Position numbers and translations under genes: made by a program. From Trichomonas vaginalis G3 (lineage: Eukaryota > Parabasalia > Trichomonadida > Trichomonadidae): 64,000 nucleotides of DNA. Location of the stretch: contig NC_067204.1 in the NCBI RefSeq assembly GCF_026262505.1, positions 12,418,522 to 12,482,521 on the forward strand, given 5' to 3'. Numbering within the stretch: the stretch's first letter is position 1; every line of letters starts with the position of its first letter. This document shows positions 20,253 through 30,596 of the stretch, piece by piece. Below the pieces are notes generated by a model that was given only the letters and a program-made list of their open reading frames with translations, made no database searches and was not told the DNA's origin.

Positions 20253-22520
20253 ATGGTTTTTGGCTTGTGGACTGGCATATTCAATACAGATAGTGAAACA
20301 AAAATTGAAATAGAAGCTAAAAACATTCCAAAACGAGATATTTATCACTCATTAATTATTGATGGTGTTGCTCTTGCGGAATACATCATCAGAAACCAAA
20401 ATGAATCGAATAATTATGATATTATGAATGGTGGCAACTATGATTTGTACGCCTTAGAGATGATTCGCTACTTCAAAATTTTGAAGTCTTTTAACGCACA
20501 AGTTGAGATTGCTTTACCATTATCGAGACTTATTGGTAACATTAATCAATACGAAACTACTGTTTCTAATCAAATAGCTAAAAATGCTTTAAAAAATATT
20601 CAAAAAATAAACGCGGAGCAATCAGAATACAACGATATTAAGGGCATATTCCCACATTTCATCTTCCAACTCATATCAGAAACCGCAAATAAGCTCAAAG
20701 TTCCTGTGATTTACACAAAATATGATGTGAAACGCTTTATTGCAAAGATTGTTGCTGTCGGTGATGCAGATGCCTGTATTGTTGGCGATTCCGACTACCT
20801 TATTTTCCCAGCAATCAGCGTTATCCCGATATATTCATTTTATCAAAACGACCAAGGCGAATTAATGTGCACATACCTCACGAACGATACAGTTGCAGAG
20901 CATATAGGCTTATCAAACAAGGACAAGCTTATAGAACTTTCAATAATTATGGGAAATCTGTTTACAGCACAGATAATGAACGACAAGTACAATATCTACA
21001 CTCTCCTCCACTCACCACCCGATCCTTCATACCCAGCTCTTCTCATGGAAGCTGCCGTAGAAACAATCAACGGAGAAGAAGAGTTTTCTGTTGATACTTT
21101 CCAACCGTTTTCGGATATAATGATCGGAGATCCAGAATTCAAAGCGGCTGTTGACAAAACACGCGAGTACTTCGACATTTCAGGAGATCTTCCTAGCGAA
21201 GGTGACTCTGCCATCAGAATTGATACAGAAAAAGGCAAATATCCACCATGGGCTCCATTAGTTGATGAAGAAAATGACCTTTGGCTTGAAATTTTTTACG
21301 ATGTTTATTCTCATGACGTAAATACTCTAAAAACAATGATTCCTTTCAGAAAAGCTTACTTCGCTTTACTCAACAGAGATACTGTCACTGAACATTTCAT
21401 CCAAAATGACGGACCAAGCACTAGATCTATTCAATGGGAACAAACAGTACCAGTTATCACAGAAACTCTATTTGCCAATGAGCCAGATAAATACAAGATC
21501 CTTTATCAAGTTGTTCACAAGTATTTCCCAGCTGCGCCTTCGATTCCTGACGATCCATTAAATAAAATCGAAGAACCCATCAGAACTCCAGCCTTGGCCA
21601 TACGTTTCTTGTTATCTACATGCTTCACAGATATCCAAACGCCATTTACGAAGACTCCACAAGAAAAATCTGATCTTCAAAGAGATTTCAACATACAAGG
21701 AGCACCGTGCTTAGACTGTTTCGAGTTTAAAGCTCTTTGTTCATTAGCTGTTTGCTGTTCTTTCCTTGATTTGTCGAATGTCAAAATCCCGATGACAAAA
21801 CCTTCGCCGAGGAAGTCCCATGTTTCGGCATTGTATCAATCAGCTGTCCAGCATATCGTATGGCTTCAGCAACTGCTTGGATTGAAGAAACAACTTTATG
21901 AACCTGAAAGATTCTTCAATGGCAGACTGTTTAGCTTCATTTACGATTGTGGTGGCAATATAACTAATGGTAATTTCTCTTCCTGCTTCGGAAAAGAACT
22001 TACAAAGACATTAGATATAGAAAGGGTTCAACCATTGATTAAATGCATCATGTATGCGTTTCCTAGTGAAATATTCTCTGCATTCCAGAGTGTTCCACGT
22101 TGTTTGCCTGTATCTTCATTCCAAGGCACAATAAAGAAGAGAACAATTGATTTGAAGACAGGTGAAGTCAAAGAAATCGAAATCGAAGTTACAGATGAAA
22201 AACAGAGCCAACCAACGAATGCTCCAGCTCCTCCTGTTGCTCCTACTCTTGCACCTAAGAAGAACAAGCAAAAGAAGAAACAGGGAATCGATGAAGAAGC
22301 AGAAATGGCTTTCTTGATGGAAATGGCCGCAAAAAACGAGGGTGGTCCAAAGATTGTAGAAGCAAAGAAACAGACAAAACCAAAGGCTCCTCCAAGAAGA
22401 AGAGTAGAGAAAGTAGATCTCAACCAACTTAAACAGGACTTCGATCAGAGAAAGGATGGAAAACTTGAAGCAAAGAGACAGTTGAAACAGGTCTTCCACT
22501 CTAGAGCTATGGAAGATTAA
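20253..22520 (+). CDS. Asteroid-like XPG/PIN-fold nuclease-domain protein, 755 aa
   Basis: The N-terminal 230 residues fit the FEN1/XPG-related PIN fold: LIIDGVALAEYII carries the first acidic site after a hydrophobic strand, and VAVGDADACIVGDSDYLIF near residue 170 matches the XPG-I region with its Asp cluster. As in Asteroid proteins, the flap-endonuclease-specific regions are poor. The middle is helical. The C-terminal 130 residues are low-complexity and charged (Pro/Ala-rich linker, KKNKQKKKQG, RRRVEK), suggesting nucleic-acid binding or a nuclear location. Whether it cuts DNA or RNA cannot be told from the sequence. Confidence 0.6.
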   Translation: MVFGLWTGIFNTDSETKIEIEAKNIPKRDIYHSLIIDGVALAEYIIRNQNESNNYDIMNGGNYDLYALEMIRYFKILKSFNAQVEIALPLSRLIGNINQYETTVSNQIAKNALKNIQKINAEQSEYNDIKGIFPHFIFQLISETANKLKVPVIYTKYDVKRFIAKIVAVGDADACIVGDSDYLIFPAISVIPIYSFYQNDQGELMCTYLTNDTVAEHIGLSNKDKLIELSIIMGNLFTAQIMNDKYNIYTLLHSPPDPSYPALLMEAAVETINGEEEFSVDTFQPFSDIMIGDPEFKAAVDKTREYFDISGDLPSEGDSAIRIDTEKGKYPPWAPLVDEENDLWLEIFYDVYSHDVNTLKTMIPFRKAYFALLNRDTVTEHFIQNDGPSTRSIQWEQTVPVITETLFANEPDKYKILYQVVHKYFPAAPSIPDDPLNKIEEPIRTPALAIRFLLSTCFTDIQTPFTKTPQEKSDLQRDFNIQGAPCLDCFEFKALCSLAVCCSFLDLSNVKIPMTKPSPRKSHVSALYQSAVQHIVWLQQLLGLKKQLYEPERFFNGRLFSFIYDCGGNITNGNFSSCFGKELTKTLDIERVQPLIKCIMYAFPSEIFSAFQSVPRCLPVSSFQGTIKKRTIDLKTGEVKEIEIEVTDEKQSQPTNAPAPPVAPTLAPKKNKQKKKQGIDEEAEMAFLMEMAAKNEGGPKIVEAKKQTKPKAPPRRRVEKVDLNQLKQDFDQRKDGKLEAKRQLKQVFHSRAMED

Positions 22521-23078
22521 GATTATTATGTATGCTGTTGGTTAAATGCAGGCGGGTTCTAATACTAATATCTTTGAATAAAAGTTAGTTGTTTAATTAA
22601 ATTATTTTCTTTTTAATTCAATTAATGCAGGTTGTTATAGACAATCGATAATAATAAGATTCAATCATTCTTTGTTTTCAGATTAGAAAGAATTTGAAAT
22701 TTTATTCAGTAAGATATAATAGTCAGAATAAATTGGTTGTCTCATGATGTCATGCTGCATGTTCCTTTACCGGATTTTATGCATATACCCTATTTTTTAT
22801 TTCGATTTAGATATCAGATAGATGATTACCTTTATAGGACTTGAAATACTGCAACACAAAGACAATCTTTGGAATGGAGAAGTATATCTAACACGAACTG
22901 ACGTATTTTTTTGATATTCGCAATTTCCGAATATTTAGCAGTATAAAACGAGAGAATTCCAAACTATTAGGTACATGGTTCAAATATTCGTGTTTTCCGA
23001 AAGAATGAATTCGATGAGAAGGGTCTCACACTTTTAAAAAATAATTGTGGGAATTTTACGGTTTTGGTCGATGAACGT
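22521..23078. other. Intergenic region
   Basis: About 560 bp without an ORF of note, hairpin or repeat that I can recognise. The last 40 bp hold the RPS29 promoter. Confidence 0.4.
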
Positions 23079-23085
23079 CCTTTTT
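23079..23085 (+). promoter_or_regulatory. CCTTT-type core promoter motif of RPS29
   Basis: CCTTTTT five bases before the ATG at 23090, matching the arrangement before RPL5 (16678-16685). Confidence 0.45.
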
Positions 23086-23089
23086 AGCA

Positions 23090-23263
23090 ATGCCAGTCGA
23101 CTTCGTTCCAAAGCACCCACGTGATAATGCAAAGGGCTCCGTCGAGCGCTCCTGCCGTATCTGTGGCAAGCGCCGCGGTGTCATCCGCCAATACCGCCTT
23201 AACATCTGCCGTAGATGCTTCCGCGAGCGCGCTGAACTCCTCGGCTTCAAGAAGTACGATTAA
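23090..23263 (+). CDS. RPS29: 40S ribosomal protein S29 (uS14)
   Basis: A 57-aa protein of the small subunit head with a C4 zinc site: SCRICGKRRG supplies the first CxxC and NICRRCFRERA the second. Length and the C-terminal GFKKYD are typical of eukaryotic S29. It is GC-rich compared with the surrounding DNA, as is RPL5. It is too short for a 60-codon cut-off, and a longer antisense ORF over it (23056-23250) is a shadow of its codon bias. Confidence 0.97.
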   Translation: MPVDFVPKHPRDNAKGSVERSCRICGKRRGVIRQYRLNICRRCFRERAELLGFKKYD

Positions 23264-24200
23264 AGTGCTCAGAACGCTTTCATAAATAAAGGTTTATTTG
23301 ATTTTACAGCATCTCCCATAATCAAACAAAATATTTATTATTTTTACTCATGATTTACCAAAGAAAACGTTGGGGTTTTAACTACTGTAGTCGAAACATA
23401 TAAGTTTCCAACTTACTTTCTTTGACAAAATCATTTTTTTTAATATATGATTTTTTTATTGTTCCCCATTCTTATTATATAATGAATACCTTGGATTTCT
23501 TTAGTAGGCATATAATAATGATATGAATTTATTTAGGCTTGAATGCAAATACGAAACATTTAGTAAACTTGAATGAGGAGAGAATATTTGCAAGTAATTA
23601 TGAAGTAATGGTAAAGATTCATCAGGGATAGTCTTTTAAAGAGCCAAATTTGAAAGGATAATGTTTTCTCACCAGTGAAATCCAGTAATTTCCAGATATA
23701 GGTCATTATACTTATGAATTGGTATGCAAAATAACATGTGACATGATTTGTATGTCTTATGCTATCTGATCCAGAGGATTAATGAATTCAATCAATCCTT
23801 CCAGAAACATCTGATTTTAAGGGCCTGGTAACATGGATTTTATTTATCATAGAAATAAAACCTATAATCACTTATGCTTTAGGATCTCTTATGAAAAAAA
23901 TACATGATATCAAAACATCTACAATATTTAAATGTGTGTAGCATTACAAGAGGAATTTATTTGATCAAACACTATTACTATTACATTTCTACACTGATGT
24001 TCTGATTCAATATTCAAAAATTATAAAAGATATCGTGAAATATTCCAAATATATTATCATCATCTTAAATTCAACCTCCTTTACTGCTAAATTTCGATTG
24101 TATACGTGTGCACAGCATGATATATTCAGCACTTGGTCTAATTTGGAATTAATATTTTCTGAATGGATTAAAGCTTTAAATTTAGATTAAAATTATTTTC
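23264..24200. other. Intergenic region
   Basis: About 940 bp of AT-rich sequence. I found no ORF, RNA gene or terminal inverted repeats in it. Confidence 0.4.
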
Positions 24201-27200
24201 ATGCATATGCTCTACCAAACCCATAACTTTAGTAGAATAAAAAAGCTAAACATATCAGATGGCCGTTTTGAATTTAGCATAATCATGTTTGAATCATCAG
24301 ATTGTGAGCATAATGCAACACAAGAGTCTATAACAAATGACTCAGAAGATTGCTCACACTCTAATCTTGACTGTGATCAACTTTTGGAAAAGAATACTGC
24401 TCTCTTTAAAGAAAATAGTATATTGAAGAGTCAATTTGAGCAAGCGATCCAAACAGCTAATCAACTTCAAGATGTTAATCTTAAGAACGTAGAATTAACA
24501 TCTCAAATCAGAGAACTAAAGAACAAGAACGAAGATTTATTAAAACGTATTTCATTAAGTGCAAAGACAAACAATGATCTTACAAATAAGCTTGAAAAAG
24601 AGAAACAAGCCAAGAATCAACTTAAACAAGAATATGACACACTGATTCAAAACGAAGTTCGAAAAACTAAGAATATTTACAAAACACAGTACGATGCTTT
24701 GCTTGATCAAGTTAAAGCTATCCAAGAAGCTCGTGAAAATGATGCTATTTCCCAGAAAGTACACGCAGCCAAAATTGGAAAAGTTTTGGATGCAGCAAAG
24801 CACTATTTCCAAACAGATGTTGCTGATTTAGATTCTTTAATTACATTATTTGATAATAGTTCTTTAAATCAGCCAGCAATTCATCAAGCTGAAAATCAGA
24901 AAGCTCCAAAGTTAGATAAATTGGCTGATCAATATGAAACAGACGAAAGTATCTCAAAGGAACGAATTAAGAAGTATAAATCACAGTTAAAGTCTGCAAT
25001 GGCAACAATTGATGAGCTTGGATCCCAGATTCAGTCATACAAACGTTCACTTGTTGAATCAGAACAGAAGCTCAACAAAGCAGCCTCAGAAAGCAAAGAT
25101 AAGCTCACTAAACTTCAAGAGGAGAAGGAGAATATTCAGCGTGAAAATCAACGTACAGTTAATTCTTTGCAATCAAAGATCCAATTCTTAACAGAAAAAG
25201 TAGATAGATTGAGCGTTAAAAAAGAAGATTCTTATAGAGCTCCGAAAGCAATTAATCAGCAGCCATCATATATAGCTCCACAACAACCTTCAATGGCTCA
25301 ACCATCTCCTATTTATTCACCTGCACCAATCAATCAAAATGCTGTTGATGATGTTCCTCAAACAAACAATGTTCAGGTTATGCAACAGCTTAATGATCAG
25401 ATAACAACACTTACAAATCAAATCAAGCAAGAATCTAAGAAGAATGATAGACTTGTTAAAGAAAACCAGGATCTTACAAATGATCGCGCTCATCTTGCAA
25501 CAAGTTTATCACAGAAGGACAGTGAATTGATGGCATTACAAGCTGTCCATTCTGAATCACTCAAAGAAATAGAAACTCTTCGTGCAGCACTTAAGAATCT
25601 TTCAACTGACAGACAAAAGCAATTAGACTTATCATTGAAGAAAGAATTAAAGAAACAACGCTCTGCTTTAGTTCAACTCGAATCTTCACTTGATCAAACA
25701 ACAAAGCAGTTAAAGGATGTTGAATTCGAGCGTGATAATCTCTCAGTCAACATGAAATCACTGAATACAAAGATTCAAACATTAGAAAACGAAATTTTGC
25801 AATTGAAGGATGAAAATAATGCACTTCAAAACGAACTCGCAGACGAGAAAGAAAAATTGTCAAGGAAGAAAAATGTAACAGAAGAAGATGTTATGCCAAT
25901 ATCAGCATGGTCATGCGCCGAATTCTCTTCAACACTTGCTTCGGATGTTTCTAAGATTGCAAGAAATAACTCATTAAAACCACCTTCAAAACTTGCTGCA
26001 ATATACAAGATAATCATACAATACTTTGAAAAACAAATGGAGCATAGAGATAACGCAATCAAGGAAATTTCTGATGCTCTTGATAAAGTTAAAGATATGG
26101 CATCATCAATGATTGTTGCAGCTTCTCTTGCTTTCACAGGTGAAGCACCTCAATCAAATTCGATTTTATGCGAAACAACTGTTGCTAAACTTGTTCAAAT
26201 TCTTAATGATTATCCTCGTGAAAGATCTGATATTCAAAGAGAATTGCAACTCTTGCATTCTTATGTTGATATGTTTAATTCAACATTTGGAATTGAAGAT
26301 ACAAGAGATTTAACAACAATGACAGAAAACGTCAAGAAAGTTCATGAAGCAATTAATGCAAAACTTAAACTCGGAGAAAAACGTCTAAAGAAACTTAGAG
26401 CTCTAGAGGACAAATTAGAAACATACGAGGATGATACAAAGCGTGAACGCAAACAACTTGAAGCTGAAATACAAACAAATAATGATAAGATTCAAGATCT
26501 AGAGCTTAACTTGCAAAAAGCTAATGATGATATCCGCCGCTTGACAACAGAAAAGCAAAACTTGGCAAAAGAAAAAGCTCGTGCAAATGATGAAGTTGCT
26601 AATTTACAGAGTGAACTTGAGAAGGCTAATGAAACTGCCAAAGAAGTTGAAAACAACCACAACCAGCAGATCAAGCAAATACAGCAAGATGTTTTGAACA
26701 ATAGTGGCGGAATTATTAAACAAAAAGATGCAAGAATTCAAGATTTAGAGACCCAGTTAGTTCAAGCAACAAAAGCACTGTCAACTCAAAAATCAACACT
26801 TGAAGAAAAACTTGCCGAAGTTGATGAACTCAAAGAAGAACTCGAGAAAACAAAGAAGGATTCAGTTGCAACAATCCAGCTTGAAAAAGCCGCATTAATT
26901 GACAGCTACGAAAAAGCATTACGTGCACTTAAAGAACAATGTGATCTACATAGAAAAGATGTAGAGTCATTAAGTGAAAGATTATCACAAGCACAAGAAA
27001 CAATCAAGAAATCACAAATCTCAATTCTTCAACTTAAGAAAGAGAATAAACAATTATCAAGAGATAATACTAACATTCGGGATGAATGTGATCGCGAAAA
27101 GAGGTTATCAGATACAGTTTGCCAGCAAAAGATTGCCTCTGCAGAATCAGATCTCACTAAGAAATTCACAGAAAAGCTAACAATTGCTGAGAAAGAAAGG

Positions 27201-27416
27201 AAGCGGCTTATTACTTATATTTTAACAGAATTGCGTCCATTCTCTGATTGTCCGTCAACAATTGATGAAAAGACAGCAAGAGCTACAATTATGCAGTCTA
27301 AAGATCTTCTTTCTAAACTAGTTAAGTCAGATTCTTCTATTAGACGCATTGTTTTTGCTTCAGATAGTCAAACAACTGAAGAAGCTGTAGCACAAGCTGT
27401 ACTTAATTCACAATAA
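24201..27416 (+). CDS. Long coiled-coil protein, 1,071 aa
   Basis: Almost the whole protein shows heptad-like patterns rich in Lys, Glu, Gln and Leu: coiled coils at about residues 50-180, 245-345, 400-560 and 730-1000. These are interrupted by a Pro/Gln-rich linker (about 345-385) and a more globular segment (about 570-720, beginning MPISAWSCAEFSS). There is no motor or membrane segment. Such proteins usually act as Golgi, centrosomal or cytoskeletal tethers, but nothing decides between these. A second in-frame ATG at 24285 (MFESSDCEHN) may be the real start because the first 28 residues are unlike the acidic stretch that follows. Confidence 0.8.
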   Translation: MHMLYQTHNFSRIKKLNISDGRFEFSIIMFESSDCEHNATQESITNDSEDCSHSNLDCDQLLEKNTALFKENSILKSQFEQAIQTANQLQDVNLKNVELTSQIRELKNKNEDLLKRISLSAKTNNDLTNKLEKEKQAKNQLKQEYDTLIQNEVRKTKNIYKTQYDALLDQVKAIQEARENDAISQKVHAAKIGKVLDAAKHYFQTDVADLDSLITLFDNSSLNQPAIHQAENQKAPKLDKLADQYETDESISKERIKKYKSQLKSAMATIDELGSQIQSYKRSLVESEQKLNKAASESKDKLTKLQEEKENIQRENQRTVNSLQSKIQFLTEKVDRLSVKKEDSYRAPKAINQQPSYIAPQQPSMAQPSPIYSPAPINQNAVDDVPQTNNVQVMQQLNDQITTLTNQIKQESKKNDRLVKENQDLTNDRAHLATSLSQKDSELMALQAVHSESLKEIETLRAALKNLSTDRQKQLDLSLKKELKKQRSALVQLESSLDQTTKQLKDVEFERDNLSVNMKSLNTKIQTLENEILQLKDENNALQNELADEKEKLSRKKNVTEEDVMPISAWSCAEFSSTLASDVSKIARNNSLKPPSKLAAIYKIIIQYFEKQMEHRDNAIKEISDALDKVKDMASSMIVAASLAFTGEAPQSNSILCETTVAKLVQILNDYPRERSDIQRELQLLHSYVDMFNSTFGIEDTRDLTTMTENVKKVHEAINAKLKLGEKRLKKLRALEDKLETYEDDTKRERKQLEAEIQTNNDKIQDLELNLQKANDDIRRLTTEKQNLAKEKARANDEVANLQSELEKANETAKEVENNHNQQIKQIQQDVLNNSGGIIKQKDARIQDLETQLVQATKALSTQKSTLEEKLAEVDELKEELEKTKKDSVATIQLEKAALIDSYEKALRALKEQCDLHRKDVESLSERLSQAQETIKKSQISILQLKKENKQLSRDNTNIRDECDREKRLSDTVCQQKIASAESDLTKKFTEKLTIAEKERKRLITYILTELRPFSDCPSTIDEKTARATIMQSKDLLSKLVKSDSSIRRIVFASDSQTTEEAVAQAVLNSQ

Positions 27417-27809
27417 TTATTGTCTTGTATTTATGTTTGTATTTTTATTTAGATGATTATAAGCAGTATTTTACTGTATCATATTGGTAATTAAAATAAA
27501 TCATCTTTTATTTTTAATTTTTCTAAGTGGGCGTGGAAAATATTGCAAATTTTTTTCTAGGCAGTATCTAGATCAGAAAGATTATTTTTTAACATAAATA
27601 TAGCGTCATGCAATGGAATATGTATATTTTATGAAATTACAACTTATATGAATTGCCAAAAACAATTATTTTGTATTTTTAATCAGAGAATTAAATCATG
27701 TAGATGGGGATAACTACTTTAATCAAATCTAGTCTCGTTTTAATTTTAATTAAGTTTAATATTTTATTCAATAATATAAGAATTTACAAACAAAAACAAA
27801 ATAAAAAGA
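27417..27809. other. Convergent intergenic region
   Basis: About 390 bp between two converging genes. AT-rich, no feature recognised. It must contain both 3' ends. Confidence 0.4.
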
Positions 27810-29093
27810 TTACGAATACTGAATAATTAGTGCGTCAGTCTGAATCTTTGCTGCCGTTGCAGTTGCTTTGTCATATTCAAGAACTCCAGATAATCCAGTG
27901 GCCGGAGTGAAATCAATAGCAAAAGCAAATGTGTCCTGTGGCGAAGGCAAATCTGATACGGCCAAAGTCAGCATAAAAAGACCAAAAATCGATTCAAAGG
28001 CCGAGGAAGTATCAGCATCGGACACTGCTGCTGCATACTTCTTGAGAAGCAGCAGTGTATTATGAATAACTAATAAAACGTCTAAAGGAGAGGTCATAAA
28101 AGAAGCAGCTGATAATATTTTTGCTGCTTCTAGAATTTCTGGTATTTTCTGGGCTGTAACGCGAGGATGATCTGTAGGTTGTGCGTCTGGTAATAAATTT
28201 AAGGGAGCTCCAATGTTTTGAAGTGTTAATTTCGAATCAATATTTCTAAACTGCGTTTCATTGATATTTTTAAAGAAACTTGGGTTACTTGGAAATGTTT
28301 TCGCAAATACAACACGGAAGAATGCAATTGAGAAAATAAAAACCTCGTCATGCGTTCGAAGTTGAAGATGCTTTAAAACTCGATTCATAAGGTTTATTGT
28401 CTTAGTAACGAAATGTTTAGGTGATGACAGTTTCGAAGCATCACATAATTCTTGAAATTCTTGGCTAAATATAAAGCGTGGATTATTAAAAATATGATCG
28501 AATTCTTCTTGTAATTCTGAGTCGGGAAATGTAGAGAGTGATCTGTCGGTTGATTGAATCATCTGTCTAACAAGTTCTACAAGGCCTTCTTCAATAGTAA
28601 AATTTTCATATAACTGAGACTGCATCGAAATCTCAGAAACTGTAAAGCTATCTTTTGCTGAGATCCTTATGGCATGGTCATTGTCTGCAAGTAAGTTCCA
28701 TTGAATGTTTGTCTTGCTAAAAGTAAATTGAAACTTTTGTTTTTTAGAAACTTCAATTAGTATATCGATCAATTCATCCATTTTTGTTATAGAATTCTTA
28801 TAACTTTTGCATCGCAGTCGATAGAGTTTGTCCTGTAAATAAAAATGCCTATGTATTAACATTAATGCTTTTATAGTTAAAAATTGTGGCAATGGAGGTA
28901 ACATAGGTTTCTCAGGGTGGCTCGGTACAATATTATAATTATAAAAATGAGTAAGTTCTCCAAGTGTACTTATTACGTCATCATCTGAAATATTTGCGAC
29001 GTCAGCTGCTGATTTGTTAATATATACGCAGTTAGCAAATTCTTTGTTATTGGAAAGAAAATTAGATAGCATCTCGTCGCTTGTTTTACTCAT
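27810..29093 (-). CDS. VPS9-like domain protein, 427 aa
   Basis: Helical throughout. The C-terminal third fits a VPS9 domain, the Rab5-type exchange factor fold: SPLDVLLVIHNTLLLLKKY near residue 325 resembles the TPxDKLxCIxxxxxxI helix, and SSAFESIFGLFMLTLAVSDL is placed like the ADDxLPxxxYVxI helix that carries the catalytic Asp. That Asp is not obvious, so activity is uncertain. The N-terminal half matches nothing I know. A TCACAGAC initiator-like motif (complement of 29101-29108) lies just before the ATG. Confidence 0.55.
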   Translation of the reverse strand: MSKTSDEMLSNFLSNNKEFANCVYINKSAADVANISDDDVISTLGELTHFYNYNIVPSHPEKPMLPPLPQFLTIKALMLIHRHFYLQDKLYRLRCKSYKNSITKMDELIDILIEVSKKQKFQFTFSKTNIQWNLLADNDHAIRISAKDSFTVSEISMQSQLYENFTIEEGLVELVRQMIQSTDRSLSTFPDSELQEEFDHIFNNPRFIFSQEFQELCDASKLSSPKHFVTKTINLMNRVLKHLQLRTHDEVFIFSIAFFRVVFAKTFPSNPSFFKNINETQFRNIDSKLTLQNIGAPLNLLPDAQPTDHPRVTAQKIPEILEAAKILSAASFMTSPLDVLLVIHNTLLLLKKYAAAVSDADTSSAFESIFGLFMLTLAVSDLPSPQDTFAFAIDFTPATGLSGVLEYDKATATAAKIQTDALIIQYS

Positions 29094-29100
29094 CTTTTTT

Positions 29101-29108
29101 GTCTGTGA
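29101..29108 (-). promoter_or_regulatory. Initiator-like element of the VPS9-like gene
   Basis: TCACAGAC on the minus strand, 8-15 nt before the ATG at 29093. It fits the TCA-pyrimidine-W core. Confidence 0.5.
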
Positions 29109-29514
29109 TCGGAGAGCTCAAATTCGAAAATTTTCAAAATCACTAATTTGTATTAATTCTAAAGGATGCACCATTTTGAAGCTAAAATTTTTGAATTACA
29201 ATTTTTGACACTTCTGGTACAATTGAATTCAAGGTTATCGATCATGCACACTTCATCTAGGTCCATAGGTAGCTTTAAAGAAGAACTAAACTATCTGAAG
29301 ATAATGACCATTTATTGTCTTATTTGGTTTTCTGACATCAATTGTTGTTATGAAATAAAGGATGAGTTATTAAGAAGATAGAATTACACAACTAAGCCTT
29401 GATTCCCATGTAATAAGGGGAATGATCCATTCACTCTTGAAAATCTTGATAAATAAATTCTAATATTTGGCTATTAGTGATGAACAGTATCGCTCATATG
29501 TATGCAAAATAATA
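29109..29514. other. Intergenic flank of Maverick 1
   Basis: Host sequence between the VPS9-like gene and the Maverick. Short ORFs are not convincing. Confidence 0.4.
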
Positions 29515-29520
29515 TGATAT
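29515..29520. repeat. Maverick 1 target-site duplication, left
   Basis: TGATAT directly before the A tract; the same six bases occur at 55080-55085. A 6-bp duplication is characteristic of Maverick/Polinton integration. Confidence 0.85.
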
Positions 29521-29583
29521 AAAAAAAAAAAAAAAAAAAAAAAAGGAAGTGGGGCCTCCAGGCACTTCGTGCCCTCTAGCCCC
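29521..29583. repeat. Maverick 1 left terminal inverted repeat
   Basis: 24 A residues, then about 39 bp that recur inverted at 55020-55058. The inner part contains the short palindrome GGCACTTCGTGCC. Confidence 0.9.
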
Positions 29584-29584
29584 A

Positions 29585-29606
29585 GTCACTTTTCTGTCAC
29601 TTTTCA
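29585..29606 (+). promoter_or_regulatory. Two tandem host-type initiator-like motifs before the methyltransferase
   Basis: GTCACTTTTCTGTCACTTTT holds two copies of TCACTTTT, the host initiator type seen before the genes at 1432 and 4071. They lie 30-50 nt before the ATG at 29636, farther than usual. Confidence 0.4.
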
Positions 29607-29635
29607 GGAAAAAACATTTTTATTATATATATAAA

Positions 29636-30454
29636 ATGAATTTTACAAAACCACCGTTACCCTTCTTTGGAAATAAGAGTAGATGTAAAGATATTCTATT
29701 GAGAGAACTTAAGAAACTACCGAATGGTCTAACATTTGTAGATTTGTTCGGTGGAAGTTTCTATATATCCCATTTGTGCCATACTGTATTTCCTGACTCA
29801 AAGATTATATGCAATGACTTCGACAACTATATGAACCGTCTCAAACATATACCAGACACAAACAAAATATTGAGTGAGTTGAAAGAAAAGATACCTATAG
29901 GTAAGATGGAACGTATACCATTAGATAAGAAAAATATTGTCAGAGAGGTTTTGAAAAAAGCAGAATATATAGACTGGGATAGTATATCTGCTAGACTATT
30001 ATATAGTGGTTCTATAAGAGTTCATGACATTGAAACACTTATGTCAAACGTTTTATATCTTAACTATACAAAGGTTTTCAAAGAGGACATAGAAAAATAT
30101 ACTGAGGGTATAGAGTTTGTGAGATGTCATTGGACAGAGTTGTATGAAAAATTTAAAGACAAGGAAAATGTTTTCTTTATAGTAGACCCGCCGTTCTATA
30201 ACACATACGATTTTCAATACCAAGTAGACTGGACTTTGAGAGACTCTTTAGAAACTTTAGACGTTTTACATAACCATCCATGCTTTTACTTTACATCCGA
30301 TAAAAGTGGTTTGGAAACCGTTATGAGATGGTTAGAGGACATACATGACTATGTGTTTAAATATGACAAGATAGAATATGAGAGAGGTCCTATAAACCGG
30401 AAAAAGTGTCACAACAAAGAAATTTTATTGGTAGGTAAATGTGGTTTGAAATAG
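29636..30454 (+). CDS. D12-class DNA adenine-N6 methyltransferase
   Basis: 272 aa. It should transfer a methyl group from S-adenosylmethionine to adenine in DNA. Motifs: PLPFFGNKSRCKDIL at the N-terminus (the FxGxK site), TFVDLFGGSFYISH (SAM-binding motif I) and FFIVDPPF (catalytic DPPY-type motif, with Phe for the last Tyr). The order matches Dam-like enzymes. The ATG at 29636 is chosen; an in-frame ATG at 29549 would translate the terminal repeat. It could mark the element's DNA or interfere with host silencing, by inference. A decayed second copy of its 3' part lies at 54634-54812. Confidence 0.85.
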   Translation: MNFTKPPLPFFGNKSRCKDILLRELKKLPNGLTFVDLFGGSFYISHLCHTVFPDSKIICNDFDNYMNRLKHIPDTNKILSELKEKIPIGKMERIPLDKKNIVREVLKKAEYIDWDSISARLLYSGSIRVHDIETLMSNVLYLNYTKVFKEDIEKYTEGIEFVRCHWTELYEKFKDKENVFFIVDPPFYNTYDFQYQVDWTLRDSLETLDVLHNHPCFYFTSDKSGLETVMRWLEDIHDYVFKYDKIEYERGPINRKKCHNKEILLVGKCGLK

Positions 30455-30570
30455 GACTACTTGTTTTAGGTTTTTTCCATTGTGTCATTTATTTATTTGA
30501 CGTGGCAGAAAAGTACAGAGAATATGAAGATGAACCAATGCCTGCAAATGTTCAGTATATGTACTCGTAA
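30439..30570 (+). CDS. Small membrane protein, 43 aa (putative)
   Basis: An ATG that overlaps the end of the methyltransferase by 16 nt in another frame. The first 22 residues are hydrophobic (WFEIGLLVLGFFHCVIYLF), a likely single membrane span, followed by a charged tail. The position just before virion-type genes fits a small element protein, but the length leaves doubt. Confidence 0.4.
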   Translation: MWFEIGLLVLGFFHCVIYLFDVAEKYREYEDEPMPANVQYMYS

Positions 30571-30576
30571 GAGATA

Positions 30577-30596
30577 TTTTTATCTAATATTAAATG
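30577..30596 (+). promoter_or_regulatory. Class II Maverick promoter motif (TTTTTA-N8-10-AAATG)
   Basis: TTTTTATCTAATATTAAATG ends in the start codon. The same spacing recurs before the genes starting at 30975, 32086, 34383, 34803, 34975, 36342, 37780, 45074, 49269 (-), 51206 (-), 54592 (-) and, in Maverick 2, 61240; a weaker form precedes 32067 (-) and 48440 (-). The genes concerned are mostly virion-type. Confidence 0.7.

Noticed and set aside
23056-23250. 64-codon minus-strand ORF
   Set aside because: Antisense to RPS29, whose zinc-finger cysteines and family match are unambiguous.
22521-24200. tRNA, rRNA or snRNA genes in the gene-poor stretches
   Set aside because: No cloverleaf or conserved RNA motif could be recognised by eye; a covariance search would be needed to exclude them.
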